Below are positions 48,846-61,633 of a DNA stretch of 64,000 nt, piece by piece. Positions within the stretch are counted from its first letter, which is position 1; every line of letters begins with the position of its first letter. The translations under genes were made by a program, and so were the position numbers. Origin of the DNA: Setaria digitata (taxonomy: Eukaryota > Nematoda > Chromadorea > Rhabditida > Setariidae); the NCBI GenBank assembly GCA_003640385.1, contig RCAB01000064.1:124001-188000 (forward strand). Reading direction: 5' to 3'. Under the pieces are notes generated by a model. The model ran no database searches. It was not told the origin of the DNA and saw only the letters and a list, made by a program, of their open reading frames with translations.

Positions 48846-51800
48846 CAGTGCAAAGTCCTTCAGTATAATTTGTCAATAAATAAAATCGTTAGATCGTGAA
48901 TAAAAAATCCATTCTGCCTGCAACAACGTTTTTCATTTTTGGGCTAATATTAGAAGGTAATAGAAGGAGTTCTATCAACGCTGTTCTGCATTTGAAATCT
49001 ACCTACACATACATTTAATAAATGCATCATGCGCAATATGTTTGTGCACTTGTTCACTTCCATCTATATTTTTCTAGACTCCGGAATTTTCTATCCATGA
49101 CGGAAATGTTCAAAGTGAAGGGACGCGTTATCGTCAAGTTGAAAGAGATGCGTCAAAAAACGATTTCAGAAGTAACATTATGGGAGATAACTGGAGTATT
49201 TCGCTCAGTACAACTTGCAGACAGGCAGTTCCACGAGCATAAACCCGTCCGGAATCTGGAAACCAGCCACAGCCTCCTCCACTCACTCTCAACGAAAACT
49301 GAAGCACTCTCCCACTCTCTACTGACTCTTTAATTATCTAATTCATTTTGTCTCATCTGCTATTTCCCCAATGCACAATAACATTATCTCAGTCATCTCT
49401 CCAAAAGCAGTATTTTCTCTCAGTCTTTAGTCTCTTTTCTCCACACTTTCTCAAATCTCTGCAACTTCCGTGCCTTCTACAATTCCAGTCTCTATCTGTC
49501 CGGAAATAAGGTTTCGTTGATACAGTGAATTATAGAAGTGTGTTGGAATGGGAGGGGTGTAACATTAGCCGAGGTACGTAGACAGGGTGAGACCTCAAGT
49601 ACTACTATCCTGAGGAGGTCGAGTCTTCCGGTTCTCTGGAAACAGTTATGAAGGTTATGACGACCACTTCACTGTGTGCAAAAATGCCGTTTGCTGACAG
49701 GTTCCCTCACAAGAAAGTAATGGGAATGAGTCTAGCACTAGTCACAATACTGTCGAGGACTAACTTGAGGTCGGTACTCAATAGTCGGTGAATGATTCAC
49801 CTTTTCTCCAGGTAAACAGGTGCGAATGTCTTATTCAGAACGTCTAGTTGACTACACGATAGGAATTGTGGGGATCAGCCCGAAAGAGCGATATTTCAAA
49901 ATCAGAAAGTAAAATCAATTCGTTCACTTGCTGACTCATGGATGATGATGCTTGCGAACGTTTTTTTGCAGTTGATGGCTCATGGAAAATGTTTGAGAAC
50001 AACTTTCCTGTCGGTTAGAAGCCTTCAAATTCCCACTTCTTCGAACATCGAATGCTACGAAACAAGGAACGAGTAGCACCAGGAATTCCCTTGCTTCGGT
50101 GTTTGTATCGCGGTCACCAGTGAGTTCTGCGATCTAACAGGGCTAACATGAAAAGTAGCATCTCTGTCACTTGTATTCATCTTATCATTTATGTCCTCTT
50201 CTTTGTTTCGATCATTGCTGTTAATGGATGTAGTGCGCAGGCCTGTGAAGAAGCTCACTGTAATTGGCGGACGTTAATCAGTTAAGGCTGCTGAATCCTG
50301 ATAAGATAAAGTTTTGTCTCTGCGATGTAGAATACTGAAAAGCGGAAAAGAACTATTTACAAACAATTTTGTGAAGAAAAGAATTTCTTTTTGTACTGTT
50401 AATATCTTCCTCTATTCCAGTTTTGATTAATCACAAATTATTCTTGTAGAATTATTGACTTCCCAAGAAATCAACGGAGCCGAAAGAACTACTGTTGATG
50501 CATGAAGAATTTACGTAAAAAAGAATAAAAAACACTTCAGAATTTTTGAAAAAAAAAAAAAAAAACTACAGCTACGTTTCTATTGAGCCCTGTAAAATGA
50601 CAAAACTGACCAAAAGAGAACCAATTTACTTCTTGCTTGGAGCACTGAAAAGAAGCCAGTGCAATTTCTAGCGGTGACACTGACGAAGACTGAAAATTTG
50701 TCCAACTACGATGGAAAGATTGACTACTGCTACTGTTGATGAGCTTTGAAATCTATTCATTACCATCATCAGAGTTCCTCGTTTCACACAAAACTACTCC
50801 CTAGCAAAGTCTGAGAATCAATAGACAATTTCAACAGCATTCAAATGATGACATTAACGAGTATGACAATTAGGTCGAGAACAATTTTGTTATTCATTCA
50901 GTGGGTGTTGCTGTACTCAATTCCAGCAAGTACATATTAACATCAAATCATTTTTTATAATTTATTGGAACCAGCCACAATTAAACTGCTGAATCAGCAA
51001 GGCAGGCCGAGAACCCATAAATTTACAGTAGTTCAAAAACCTCCAATGAAATTTTTAGAGAATCAGCAAAGATAGTGAACTGAAGTTCTGTACTGAACAA
51101 GTTCAAATTCAATTTTGTTTCCAGAAAGAACTCCTGTGAGATTCTGCAAGGTCTGCCTTTCACACCTGGAATATTTGTGCCAAACACGTAACTGAATATG
51201 AATGAATCTGTGGGAAAAATAAAAAAAAACATTGCTGCTATAATCCAATTTCGATGAATGATTCGTTGGAAAATTAGTTGTAATGAAATGAATTAAAAAC
51301 TAATTCGAGATGATGCTTGATTTAAATATTTTCAGGCAACGTGAATACAATAACAACCAAACAGGAAATAAAGCTTTGCAAACTTTATTATGCAAAGGAA
51401 GAGTGAAGTTTAAAGTTTCCACTGATCGATCTTTTCCTTCTTTTTTTTTTCTTTTACGATACTTTATCAGAAATATTTTTTCTTAGAAAAAAGGGCTAAT
51501 AGAACAGAATGACGTGAAAGTGCCGCTGGCCAAGCGAAAAACTTTTTTTAAAATGAAACGAACGATAGACAGACACTAAATGAATCACTTGTTCTCCAGC
51601 TAAAACAGTTTAAGCTCATTGCCGTTTCTCTTTCAACTACCAAACGGTATCCCTGAAAGACTGATTGATGAAACTGAATAGCGGTAAATGATTCGTCTTA
51701 TCCTTAGCTAATGTCCCACATTGACCGATGCTGTGATAAGCGTATCGGAATAAAGCAATCAATCTTAGTGAATCCCTTTTCTGTCAGTCATCCTACATAT

Positions 51801-52926
51801 ATAGTTCTCTTAATTTCTCACTTCAAAAAATTTTCCTTCACATAAAAAGACGTACACAGGGATGAACATTACAAAACATCTGCTGCTCCACCATTTCAGA
51901 AATAGACAGTTGAAAGGAACAGAATTTTCTAGTAACTAATTATTTTGTTATATTTAGAAGGTAGCATGATGTTGGTACCAAACCATTCAATATTAACAAA
52001 TATCGCTGAAAGAAATTTCATTTCACTTCTCACCAAGACACATCGACGTATGCCAAACAAGTTGTTCATATCACTTATAGCACAAATATGCATTGTTTGA
52101 CCAATGAAGAAAATCGATTGAAGTTATCATATCAGAAATTACGCATATCACAGATTTGGTTAAACCTATTGTATGAAATCATCCATACCTGTGCTTTTTT
52201 TCTACTTAATAAGTATTAAAACAGAAAACAACTTCGGCAAACAAATGAGATCTATCTTACTTGCACATCGACTCTTGAACAGAGGGAGAGAGAGCAAATG
52301 TATTATCGGTTAGACCTTTATCTCACTATCTTTTTCTTTGTGTGGTAAGAAGTCGAATATTTGAAATATAAAAAATTAAGTATTATTCAGTAATATACAC
52401 TAAATTACATTTCCAAAGAGGCCGTTTGCGCTTGAAGAAAATTGGAAGAATATTGAGAAGTTGCTCATCTTACTAATATGCTCTATATTATTATACTGCA
52501 TAGCATTTTCACTACTAACAAATTAGTCAGATGTTATACGTTAAAGTGTAAAAGGAGAAAAAACAAGTTATGAATTACTATCATGAAAACACTAATAGTG
52601 AAAGATCGAAACGCAAGGTCATACATCATCTCTAGTTCTTTCTCTTCCATTTCTTCCATACTGCACCACATTACTTTAAAAAAATTTTATAATTAAAAAA
52701 CTCAGAAACTTTAACAACTCAAATAAGTTCTAGAAATTGTAATCTCCACAGCTTTTGTCTGAAAAGGAAGTGGACCCATTGAAAACGGTATATATTTATT
52801 TAGAAGGTAAAACTTTTGATGCCAAAACAGTTTGTCCCCCTTCCCCACCACGGTAGCAATGGATATGAAAGATTGTGAATGAAAATAAAGGCAGTGATGC
52901 TATCTGAAAAATGCATAACAATCATA
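48846..52926. other. Long stretch without a supported gene; pyrimidine-rich block near 49.3-49.5 kb
   Basis: This is the upstream side of ANKRD13. From about 49270 to 49500 the plus strand is unusually rich in C and T (repeated CTCTC, CACTC). From 49.5 to 50.3 kb the base composition is more balanced than elsewhere. Frames such as 49022-49333 (plus) and 50055-50258 (minus) show no splice partner or family resemblance. Confidence 0.4.
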
Positions 52927-53982
52927 TCATTTGATGAATAAAAACGAATGCTTCTGATGAATTCCGCTGAGCAGCAATCCAATTTCCCTTCGTATTCCTG
53001 AGAATTCCTTTGGTTCAAGTAGAAACTTGTAGTTAATTTCAATCAAAACATGCGGAAATTTACTGACTTTGCCCTGTTTGTGACGACGAACTTGATTGCT
53101 TCTAGAACGTACATGTTTTACAGAAAACACAAGTTCTTAAAATGGATATGGTGTACTAGCGAATTAGGTATTATTTAGATCAAAGCTACGGTGAAACATG
53201 AAGCATCATCAGCTGCTTTAAAGCCTTGATGTCTCACGCTGTTACGACAAACAATCACTTGATCTAAAAATGACACCCAAATACCAAGCTTTGATGATGC
53301 GAAGTACTACGTATCTGGATAATGTACTTCGAAAATATCATGCGGCACGAGCTCCATCGTTTTTGCATCTTCTTCTTCCTTCTTTTTACCTGCAACTTCC
53401 AACCATTAGCGATACGCTGCTGATTTGCAAAAAGATTTCTTCCTGAACAGATATAACCGTGCAAGTGAAAACGTGACTTCAGATTCGTTACCACAAATTA
53501 GCTATTACTGCTGCAGTACTGGAAAACTTCCACAATTTTAAATAAAATAATTATCAAACCAAAATTTGCGGAACAAAATGTAACGGAACTTCTCAAAAAA
53601 AATTTTGGAAGTACTCACACCACTGATGACCGGAAAGTAGCACTATTGATAAGCCAAACATCAATAAAACTGATAAAAATCCTAATACAATATATGAAAC
53701 ATGTAAAGCAAATAGTCTCCCTGTAATTCATGCATATATTCACTCAAACATCGACAAATGCACAATTTATCACTCACAATTCCTACTTAGGGAGTTTAAT
53801 ATTTTATACTAACTCAACAGAAATACTTCATCTCTAAGTAGATTTTAACCTCGTAACTGGAAATTCCTGACCGTTTCTATAAGGACAGTAGTAAAATTGA
53901 CATGGAACTGTGCTTTTGAATGAACCAAACCAGTATCAGCGGATAAGGTAACGGCGAGAACCAACCACCAAATGTATCCCAT
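52927..53982 (-). CDS. Small signal-peptide protein with one membrane helix, 3' part uncertain
   Basis: Exon 1 (53982-53850) starts MGYIWWLVLAVTLSADTG, a clear signal peptide, followed by an N-glycosylation-like NFT site. Exon 2 (53720-53619, in phase 1) adds a hydrophobic helix (YIVLGFLSVLLMFGLSIVLL) and ends at donor GTGAGT. Later coding material probably includes NLFANQQRIANGWKLQ near 53.4 kb and FPHVLIEINYKFLLEPKEFS near 53.0 kb, but I could not find phase-consistent junctions for them. The ATG lies 233 bases downstream of the MFS transporter stop on the same strand, compatible with co-transcription. No family was recognised. Confidence 0.45.
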
Positions 53983-54159
53983 TTTCTTCACAATAATTAA
54001 ATTGCAACATCAACAACCTATTTTTAATTCTGTCCAAGTTTTTTCGGCTTCTCGAAAATTCCATAGAGAATATGGAAAAATCTGCTGATTTAATGTGGTG
54101 TCTAACACTAATCTAGGATATGTCTTTCAATTTACAGAAAGAGAAGTGGAAGGAAAACA

Positions 54160-54165
54160 TTTATT
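54160..54165 (-). promoter_or_regulatory. AATAAA polyadenylation signal of the MFS transporter
   Basis: AATAAA on the minus strand, 50 bases after the stop at 54217-54215, followed by an A-run on that strand. Confidence 0.65.
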
Positions 54166-54214
54166 GATTTTTTTTTTGTACAGTATGTACAGAAAGCACA
54201 AAAAAGACGGTAAA

Positions 54215-57200
54215 TTATCTCAAAATTCTCATTTCTAAAACCCCGCATTCATCTGCATGGTAATCGATTTGATCATATGTAATCATTGGACGGGCAGCTG
54301 ATGGATCCCAACTATCTTTAGACCATTCTTCAGGAGAAGCACTTCCAAATATTCCAAATACAGCAGCAGAAATCAAAAGAAGAGCCGCTAGCAGCAAAAA
54401 GATCACTCTCCATTCATCCGCACTACTGAAAATTGTTATTATTCAGAAGAAGGTAATTTAAAAAAAAAAATCTTAAATTAAGAACATCTTATCCAGATTT
54501 CGTAGGATGAGCAAAACAATTATGCAAATTTTGAGTGATCTTATTGCCAGGTATATCCATCAAAATGAACTGAACACCAAATCAAATTTTCCAAGACTCG
54601 TAGATATCATCCATCAAGAAGTAAGTCATTGCCACCTCAATCCTCAATTTAAAGAACTAACTTTTCTTCCACGAAGAAAACAACGATGGCAGCTGTGAAG
54701 AAGAATGCAAATCCAGTGAAAAATTGGATATATGAAACAATGAACTGGCCAAAAAAACGACCCACTAGAACGGCACTGCGATAAAACCCGTACAGCGAAA
54801 AAGTCAGACTGCACAAAATCATAGTGAATGCCATCACGGCACTGAAATAAAACAACTTTAGATATTTTTATAAAAAATATGACATTGCTCGCAAGACGAT
54901 GAGTAACTATTAATAAGAAAAAATGAGCTAGAAAGTTAACATATATTACAGAATATTTTGGTGTAATTATTCTAAACATAAATATGTTAACACTTATGTT
55001 ATTGGAATCTATATTTTGTTGAAAAAAACCACAGTCCTCAGCTTAAATAGCTAGATTTCAAATTAAAATTGAATGTATACCGATGCCTTGTAGAGTAATT
55101 TCCTCGATGAATCAATATTGGAAATTACCTGCGGTGAAATGTGCCACCAGGAGGAAATATTGCAAGGAAAATAAAGATCAGTGAACAAGTAACAAAGGAG
55201 GTAGTATTGAATACTATTACTGACATCCTCTCACTAAAAAGCTTCGCTAAACGACACCACAATCCATGAAACTGTGTCATTACAAGCTGAAAATAAAAGT
55301 AATTAAAAGAAAATTGATCAACCCATTGTTCAATTCAGTTAAGTAGTTGTAAACAAATTAGTAGCAACTAACGGAATTACCTGTCCTTAGAGTAAAATAA
55401 AAACATATTAGTTCTCCTACCATGAATAAGAAAGGCACAGCAGCCAGTAAGGCTGAATCAGCAGGAGTTTCATGAATAATCAGCGAGCAGTATAGTGGTA
55501 AAAACTGAACAACAAGCGAAACCACAAGAAAATATCCACAAGCAGAAATCCAAATAGCCCAAACCGAAAACGACGTAATTAATGGTCGACAGGGATTTTC
55601 AGCCAGAATCCGATTGTGTTCGGCCTATAAAAATTGAGAAATCCAGACATATGGACATTTACTATTTACTTTATTGTACGAATTCAATTTATTTAATGAG
55701 ATCTTATACGGCCTCTCCCATAATTTTACAACTACACTGATCGCTTATCAGAGATGAGGAATGATTCCAGGCATCAGTATGGCGGAGTCATGGGTGAAGA
55801 AATGAGTCCTATGTTGCGGATATTTTATGACTTCTAAAACACTTCCACCACCAACCATAAAAGACAAATTAGTTGATGAGTATAGTTCCTGAATATAAAT
55901 AAAACAGACCTTGATTTTCCCGGCCACAATTTTGTTTAGTTCCAGTCCATTGACAGAAAAATGATATTGCGGTTTCTCTCGAAAAGCAGCCAGCCAAACT
56001 AATGCCAGCAAACAGGTTAGCGATGCATGCGCCAGAAATGGTATTCGATAATCATGAGAAAATATAGGGGCCGAAATAGGCCAACTCAATATAGGAGCCA
56101 GCTGCAACTTCACAAATTTCTTACTAGTGAATGCAGAAAAAAACAAGACACATTTACTATTAAGGGAAATAATTTGAACGCTATTTATAGTTTGATATAT
56201 GTCATCCTTATACCAAAACTATCTGGTAAATCAGTTTGTATTTTTTGTCTGCTGTAGTACACTTGGAACATAAATGAATCCCACGAAAGATGCCCACGAT
56301 ATTACAACTCAAAATGTTCTTTAAGATTTGTCGCTTTGGATTGTAACGACCTTCATAATGACCAACTAATGCATGACCTTCAGCGATCAATAATTCCTAG
56401 TTTTTTTCGTTTGTTATAAGTTTAGAAAATATTTCTATCATACTATACTGGCACTTTCAAAAATATGTATCTCGTAAATTTTCAAACGATAAAGTTAACT
56501 ACAATCAAAAACACTAACCTGAATGAAACATATGCAACAAACCAAAAATAAAAATTGCTGTTTGAGGGTCCCCCAATTCGCTGTTACTAAACCGATCATA
56601 GGGAAAACACTGGCGAAGGCAAGTCCTTGGATGAATCGCATAAAAGTTGTTAAATATCGGCCTGAACTATAATAATTTGAGGTAAAAATCACGATAGAGA
56701 GAAGATTTCTACGAAATTTGCTGATTTAAAATGTGAATTTTACGGAAAGCGAAACTGCATGTAAATAAGAAAAGCAGAATCACCGTATTTAGCATGAAAC
56801 ACAACGGCAAGTAATGCAGTTGCTATAGCTGATAACATCATCATAAAAGCAAAAAATCGACGACCACCGAATGACCGAAGAAAAAAAGAAGCAAAGAAAG
56901 ATCCACAGAACATTCCAAAACCAGGAGCAGTCCAAATCAGAAAATGCTGCATTCTTTCCCTCAGCGTTTTATGCGCAATACCTTCTCTTAAAATCAATCT
57001 GTACTGAACCTGCTCATAAAACCAATTTTTAAATCTTATAAATATTGAAGACATCGTTGAATCTTTAGGAAAAATTACTAAGATCATCTCACTATTCTGT
57101 CCACAAATCAAACCGCTTAATTTACCATATTGTGAAGTTCCTGGAGTATAACTGAGCAAGGCTCCTGGTTTTTTAGCATCTCTTGTGAATTAAGATTACA

Positions 57201-59156
57201 AAAATATCCACACAGAGCATTTTTTACAATGTTTATAAAAAGCAGACAAACATTTCAACTTGTTGTTTCACTTTTTCGTTGTCACCTCTATCATCCCATT
57301 TTAAGGATCTCCCGTTTTTATCCGAGTGCAAATCATCCTCTTGGGTTAACTCTGGAAGAAAAATAATTAATGAAACTAAGAAGTTACAAAGCAAAAAAGG
57401 ATTTTAGAAATATATTAGGTGAATGAGAAATATATTAGTGAGTGAAAAATACTACAAACACAACAAAGTCTGCTAAAAACCTACGTTCTGCATCCTTCTG
57501 CCTATGAAGGATTGAGAGATTCACGTTATCCAGTTCAGAAATAAACCTACAAAATTAAATGTGACACAAATCAATTTGTAGGAGCTCGATACTTCACTTT
57601 TACAATACTTTTTATGAGTAGCTTGTTAAACAAGAACAAAAATACTTCACTTCATCGTTGTTTTTCTTTCCTCATTTACAGATGTATCTGAGAAGACGAG
57701 TCCAGGAAAGAATGTTGTGTTGTCTCCTAAAAAAAAAGCAATTTTTGAATCCGTTGCACTAAATCACTAAATTCAGTCACCATTACATTTTTCTTAACGA
57801 TAACAGCTGTTTTAAAAAATGAAAAAAGTTTTGTCCAAATTTTACAAGCATTGTGTCTCAAAAAATACTTTCATACGATTCATCGGTTTCATTGAAATTG
57901 AAATTTGTTGTTTTTAATCTTTCGGTTAAAGGACCTGTGATATCCGCGTCGGTTAAACTATTATCATCAACGGCATTTCGAAGAAATCGTCCTGAATTAC
58001 ACGCCAAAACAAAATATTTGCAGGATGGGGATTTCGAACTTTTGGCTTATCTGCCAAAAGAGAGAAAAATATATAATAGAAATCACATGTTTCACCTCTA
58101 TTTTCTAGAGAATATTTGATAGCTATCCTTGTTGCACATTTTAATATAAAATACATCCCAAAACCTTACAGCTTTCTTAGCATCTATATCGACGGATAAA
58201 TTAATAAATATACTTTAATTTGTAATTATTCAAAAGAACATAAAAAATACGTTTTTTTGCTGAAGAAAGTTGCATCAAATGGGTCTGCTTCCATAACTGA
58301 GTATCCTAGAAAATGTAAAGATGTAGAGTAATGAATGATACTTTCCATGTGGCATATGGAACAATTCAACAAATTAAACCATCCCGTGAAATTTTGTGAC
58401 TTTTCACAGACAGAATTTTAAACGATTTTTGATAGTTTCCCTTTTTGCTAACTTCATTAAAAATCCAAAATAAAGCAGGAAAAATTGGACGGTTTGAAAA
58501 AAGAAAGTGTAAAATCACTTTTTCGAAGTATAGACTGTATAAGACAAAATCCATGTTTAATCCAAACATCTCGAATGTGTACTAATGATATGGCATGTTA
58601 AAATTCGATACTGATAAAGCATTAAATTATCGGAAATTATTAATTACCAAATCCCCAGTGTACAGTTAGCTTAAATCATAAATTGTCTTTATACCACTCA
58701 ATTAAGCGTTGTAAATTTATTAATGAAAATCAAATCTTTTTTTTCCAAATTAGAAGATGAACTAGCTGAACTAAAACGACGGCGTCGTTGTAAGACCACG
58801 CGTCTAATTATTCATTAGATTTGCAACTGTACTTAGCAGCTTGATACTCTGGGAACGCTACTAAAATTCATACTATAATTCCTGATATTACATACCACCG
58901 AGGGGTTTAGTAAACAAGGGGTTTTTCAACAGAGAGTTTGCTGGAAAGGTTTAAATATCAGTGAAGCAATGAGAAAAGTAGAAATAGGTGAGTGAATTTG
59001 TAATTAATTAACCTGGTAATCATCGTAAACAACAGCAACACTGTAAAGAACGACATTGGCGAACAAAATACTCGAACAGGAAATAAGAAGTATCAAGATA
59101 AGATAGCGAATATTATTAACGAAGCAACAATAGGTGAGCTGTCGAGGTTTTGGCAT
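54215..59156 (-). CDS. SLC17-like major facilitator transporter
   Basis: Thirteen exons join in phase to 657 residues: 59156-59013, 58305-58251, 57991-57935, 57726-57651, 57546-57485, 57351-57286, 57164-56744, 56666-56519, 56101-55910, 55624-55421, 55286-55129, 54841-54662, 54425-54215. The start has TM1 (YLILILLISCSSILFANVV). MFS landmarks follow: GGRRFFAFMMMLSA, RFIQGLAFASVFPMIG, QLAPILSWPISAPI, ADSALLAAVPFLFM, GQFIVSYIQFFTG, and ADEWRVIFLLLAALLL with IFGSASPEEW, all matching SLC17 anion/phosphate/glutamate transporters. The loop between TM1 and the rest is very long, about 150 residues, and built from five micro-exons plus part of exon 7. TTTCAG three bases before the ATG is an ideal trans-splice acceptor. 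The substrate cannot be told from sequence; C. elegans has many such paralogues. Confidence 0.88.
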
Positions 59157-59159
59157 TCG

Positions 59160-59170
59160 CTGAAATATAG
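59160..59170 (-). promoter_or_regulatory. Putative SL trans-splice acceptor of the MFS gene
   Basis: CTATATTTCAG on the minus strand ends three bases before the ATG (59156-59154), matching the nematode acceptor consensus TTTCAG. Confidence 0.55.
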
Positions 59171-59982
59171 TTTCACTTGCATTCGTAGCGGTGTTTTCCA
59201 ATGAAATTCTAGGGATGACATTATCAGTGAATGAAATGAACAGTGAACGTACTTAAGAGCAGAGTACTTTTCACAGAAAATTAGTATCTTCAGACATTTT
59301 CCCTCTTTCTCTAAACTGGATTTGGTGAAAGTGGGGGATGATTACTGAAAAACTTTTGTAAAAATCTACTAGCATGTGAAAATTTTGGATTTTTATTTAA
59401 TCAGAGGATGTAAATTGAAAAAAACTACGAAAGTAATGACCTCATTCGTCCCTTCAAATTTTTCTCTAAAGGAAAATAAGTAAGACTAGTCATTCCGCTC
59501 TGAACAGAATTTCATTTAACCAAAACAACACATTACTATAAAGAAATGAAGGAAAAAATAAGTAATAAATCATGCACAGTCTAAAATCAAGCGAAAAAAC
59601 ATTAGAGACTTGTAAAAATATTTGATTGCTTGTATGTTGGATGGTACAGTGACTGAATCAGAAAGAACCGGTCCCGAGAGTGAGTGAATCTGAGAGTGAC
59701 AACAGCAAAGACATTTCCAAGTCACCAATAACGACTGATGTATGGAAATGAATAATGGCATGGAGGAAGAGAGGGAAGAAGGAATCAATTATGAGCGCTT
59801 AATACTTCTTTTTTTGAATGCTTTTAACGTTGTATCACTATTTCTCGCTGACAGCAAGACCTTTCCGAATGATAGCCGGAAACGGTTGCAAATCTGAATC
59901 CACCCTAATTACTGCCTTTCTCTAAAATCAGTAGTTTTCTTTAAAAAGCACTACCTGATGATCTCCTTAGCATCAAATCAAG

Positions 59983-60031
59983 CATTTCAATATACTTCCN
60001 ATTCATTTCAAAATCATTTCAATATACTTCC
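59983..60031. repeat. 17-base duplication around a single N
   Basis: CATTTCAATATACTTCC occurs at 59983-59999, just before N at 60000, and again at 60015-60031. Confidence 0.7.
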
Positions 60032-61473
60032 AAATTAACAGGATAGATGATGGCGCCTTGACGGCCATAACTTAAGGTTATATTATTAATTCCTCCACAT
60101 TTTGCAATCCTTCCATATTTAAAACTTAGAAGCACCGGTTAGTACACTTGGATTAATTTGAGTGATTCAAGAACTGCATCGGTCAAGATTACATCTGACC
60201 GGCTATAAATATCTAATCTATTCGCTGAATATTTCACTGATCTTCACTAAAATACATCCAATTCTACAACTGGAATTTAACACTATCTTCCATCAAATGA
60301 CTTGATAAACAAAAGTAGTCGACAGAAATTCCACCTGACTGATGTCACTTCGCATAAAATTACTTGTATTGAAATAAAACTGGCCAAGGATTGACTAACT
60401 AAGAAGCAAGCGGTGGTTTGTTAAGAGTCTACACCAAATTATTTGTATATTCTCAACATGAATAATACTGGACATAGGGGGAATATTCGGAATTATCAAC
60501 AGAAAGCAGTACAATATCGGATTAAGGAAATACAGGTAAGGATTAAAGTCAATAATTGACGTTGACCAATTAACTTGAGTGATATTCAAATTCAGAAATC
60601 TTCATTCCGTGTGACTGCGTTTTTTCCCAAGTATTTTATTTCTTCCGGAAAGCGACTGCGAGAACCGGTATAACTGACACCTCTACGGGAGATTTTGTTA
60701 CACGGATGAAAAGTGCACAGACTAAGAGACGAATGAAATGCAACAATTACAAGATGAAGTCTTTCCAAGTAACGAACGAATTAGTCACGAATTAGTAGTC
60801 TGCAAAAGAATCTGCAGCAGAGAGTGCTGAGCGAAATTAATTGTAAATGAAATGGAAATTGTGTAAATAACTTCACAAAACAAAGATGAATGGGGAAGAC
60901 AGACAGAGACATCTGAACTCTGTACCAGACTGAATCTACAGCTCGGTATAGTAGAGAAAGACATATGTACATAAACTGTGCAAATCCTTTATCGAAACTG
61001 TTCTCGACCGGCGCTGAGAACTGAAGCACAGACAGCTTCCCATTGGTAGGACCGATGATCGATCCGATGTACCTATCAAATGTGCGCCGTCACAGATAGT
61101 GTCGTAAGATGGCAGCAATTCCATACTTAATCATTAGTCGTTAATGGTTAGAAAGCATGAAATACTTGCAGAAGAGGATAAATCCCGTTTGAAATCATGA
61201 AAACACTACACTTCACTAAGCAGGACAGAAAACACACAGTATATTTTCCATGACGGCAACCAAAAAACATTCGTTGATTAATACAACTCAACTACTACAA
61301 CCATCTAATTCATTGGTTTGTCAAAGCTTTCCACTTCAGAGGAGGCAATTTATTTGAATCAGAACGAAAATATGACAGAGCAAGACAGATGTATACTGTA
61401 CAGGTAAACGGTACAATCGATGCATTTAAGGAAATGATTTTATTTCTTCAAACGTTCATCAAGGTTAATGAAG

Positions 61474-61616
61474 ATTAACCTAAGTCAATCAGCGCATGTT
61501 TCCACTTGAATGTTGACCAAATAGTATTATCATACAAAATAANCTTCATTAACCTAAGTCAATCAGCGCATGTTTCCACTTGAATGTTGACCAAATAGTA
61601 TTATCATACAAAATAA
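61474..61616. repeat. 69-base direct duplication around a single N (probable assembly overlap)
   Basis: The segment ATTAACCTAAG...AAAATAA occurs at 61474-61542 and 61548-61616, with N at 61543 between them. Confidence 0.85.
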
Positions 61617-61633
61617 GTCCAATTTTTCACATA

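Larger units (their letters stand above)
59171..61633. other. Intergenic between the kinase and transporter genes
   Basis: No supported gene. It contains two N-joined duplications (59983-60031 and 61474-61616). The minus-strand frames near 60.8-61.1 kb have no splice support. Confidence 0.45.

Noticed and set aside
49588..49600. TGAGACCTCAAGT, matching 13 bases inside lin-4/miR-125
   Set aside because: The seed before it reads GGG instead of CCC, so the functional 5' end is lost, and the surrounding hairpin is short and imperfect.
54507..54698. Plus-strand frame starting MSKTIMQILSDLI
   Set aside because: Overlaps intron and exon of the MFS transporter on the other strand; no splice partner or homology.
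57853..58119. Plus-strand frame within the MFS gene
   Set aside because: Antisense to a phase-consistent micro-exon and introns; no independent support.
60781..61124. Two overlapping minus-strand frames upstream of the transporter
   Set aside because: No splice partners, no recognisable domain and mutually overlapping frames in an AT-rich spacer.
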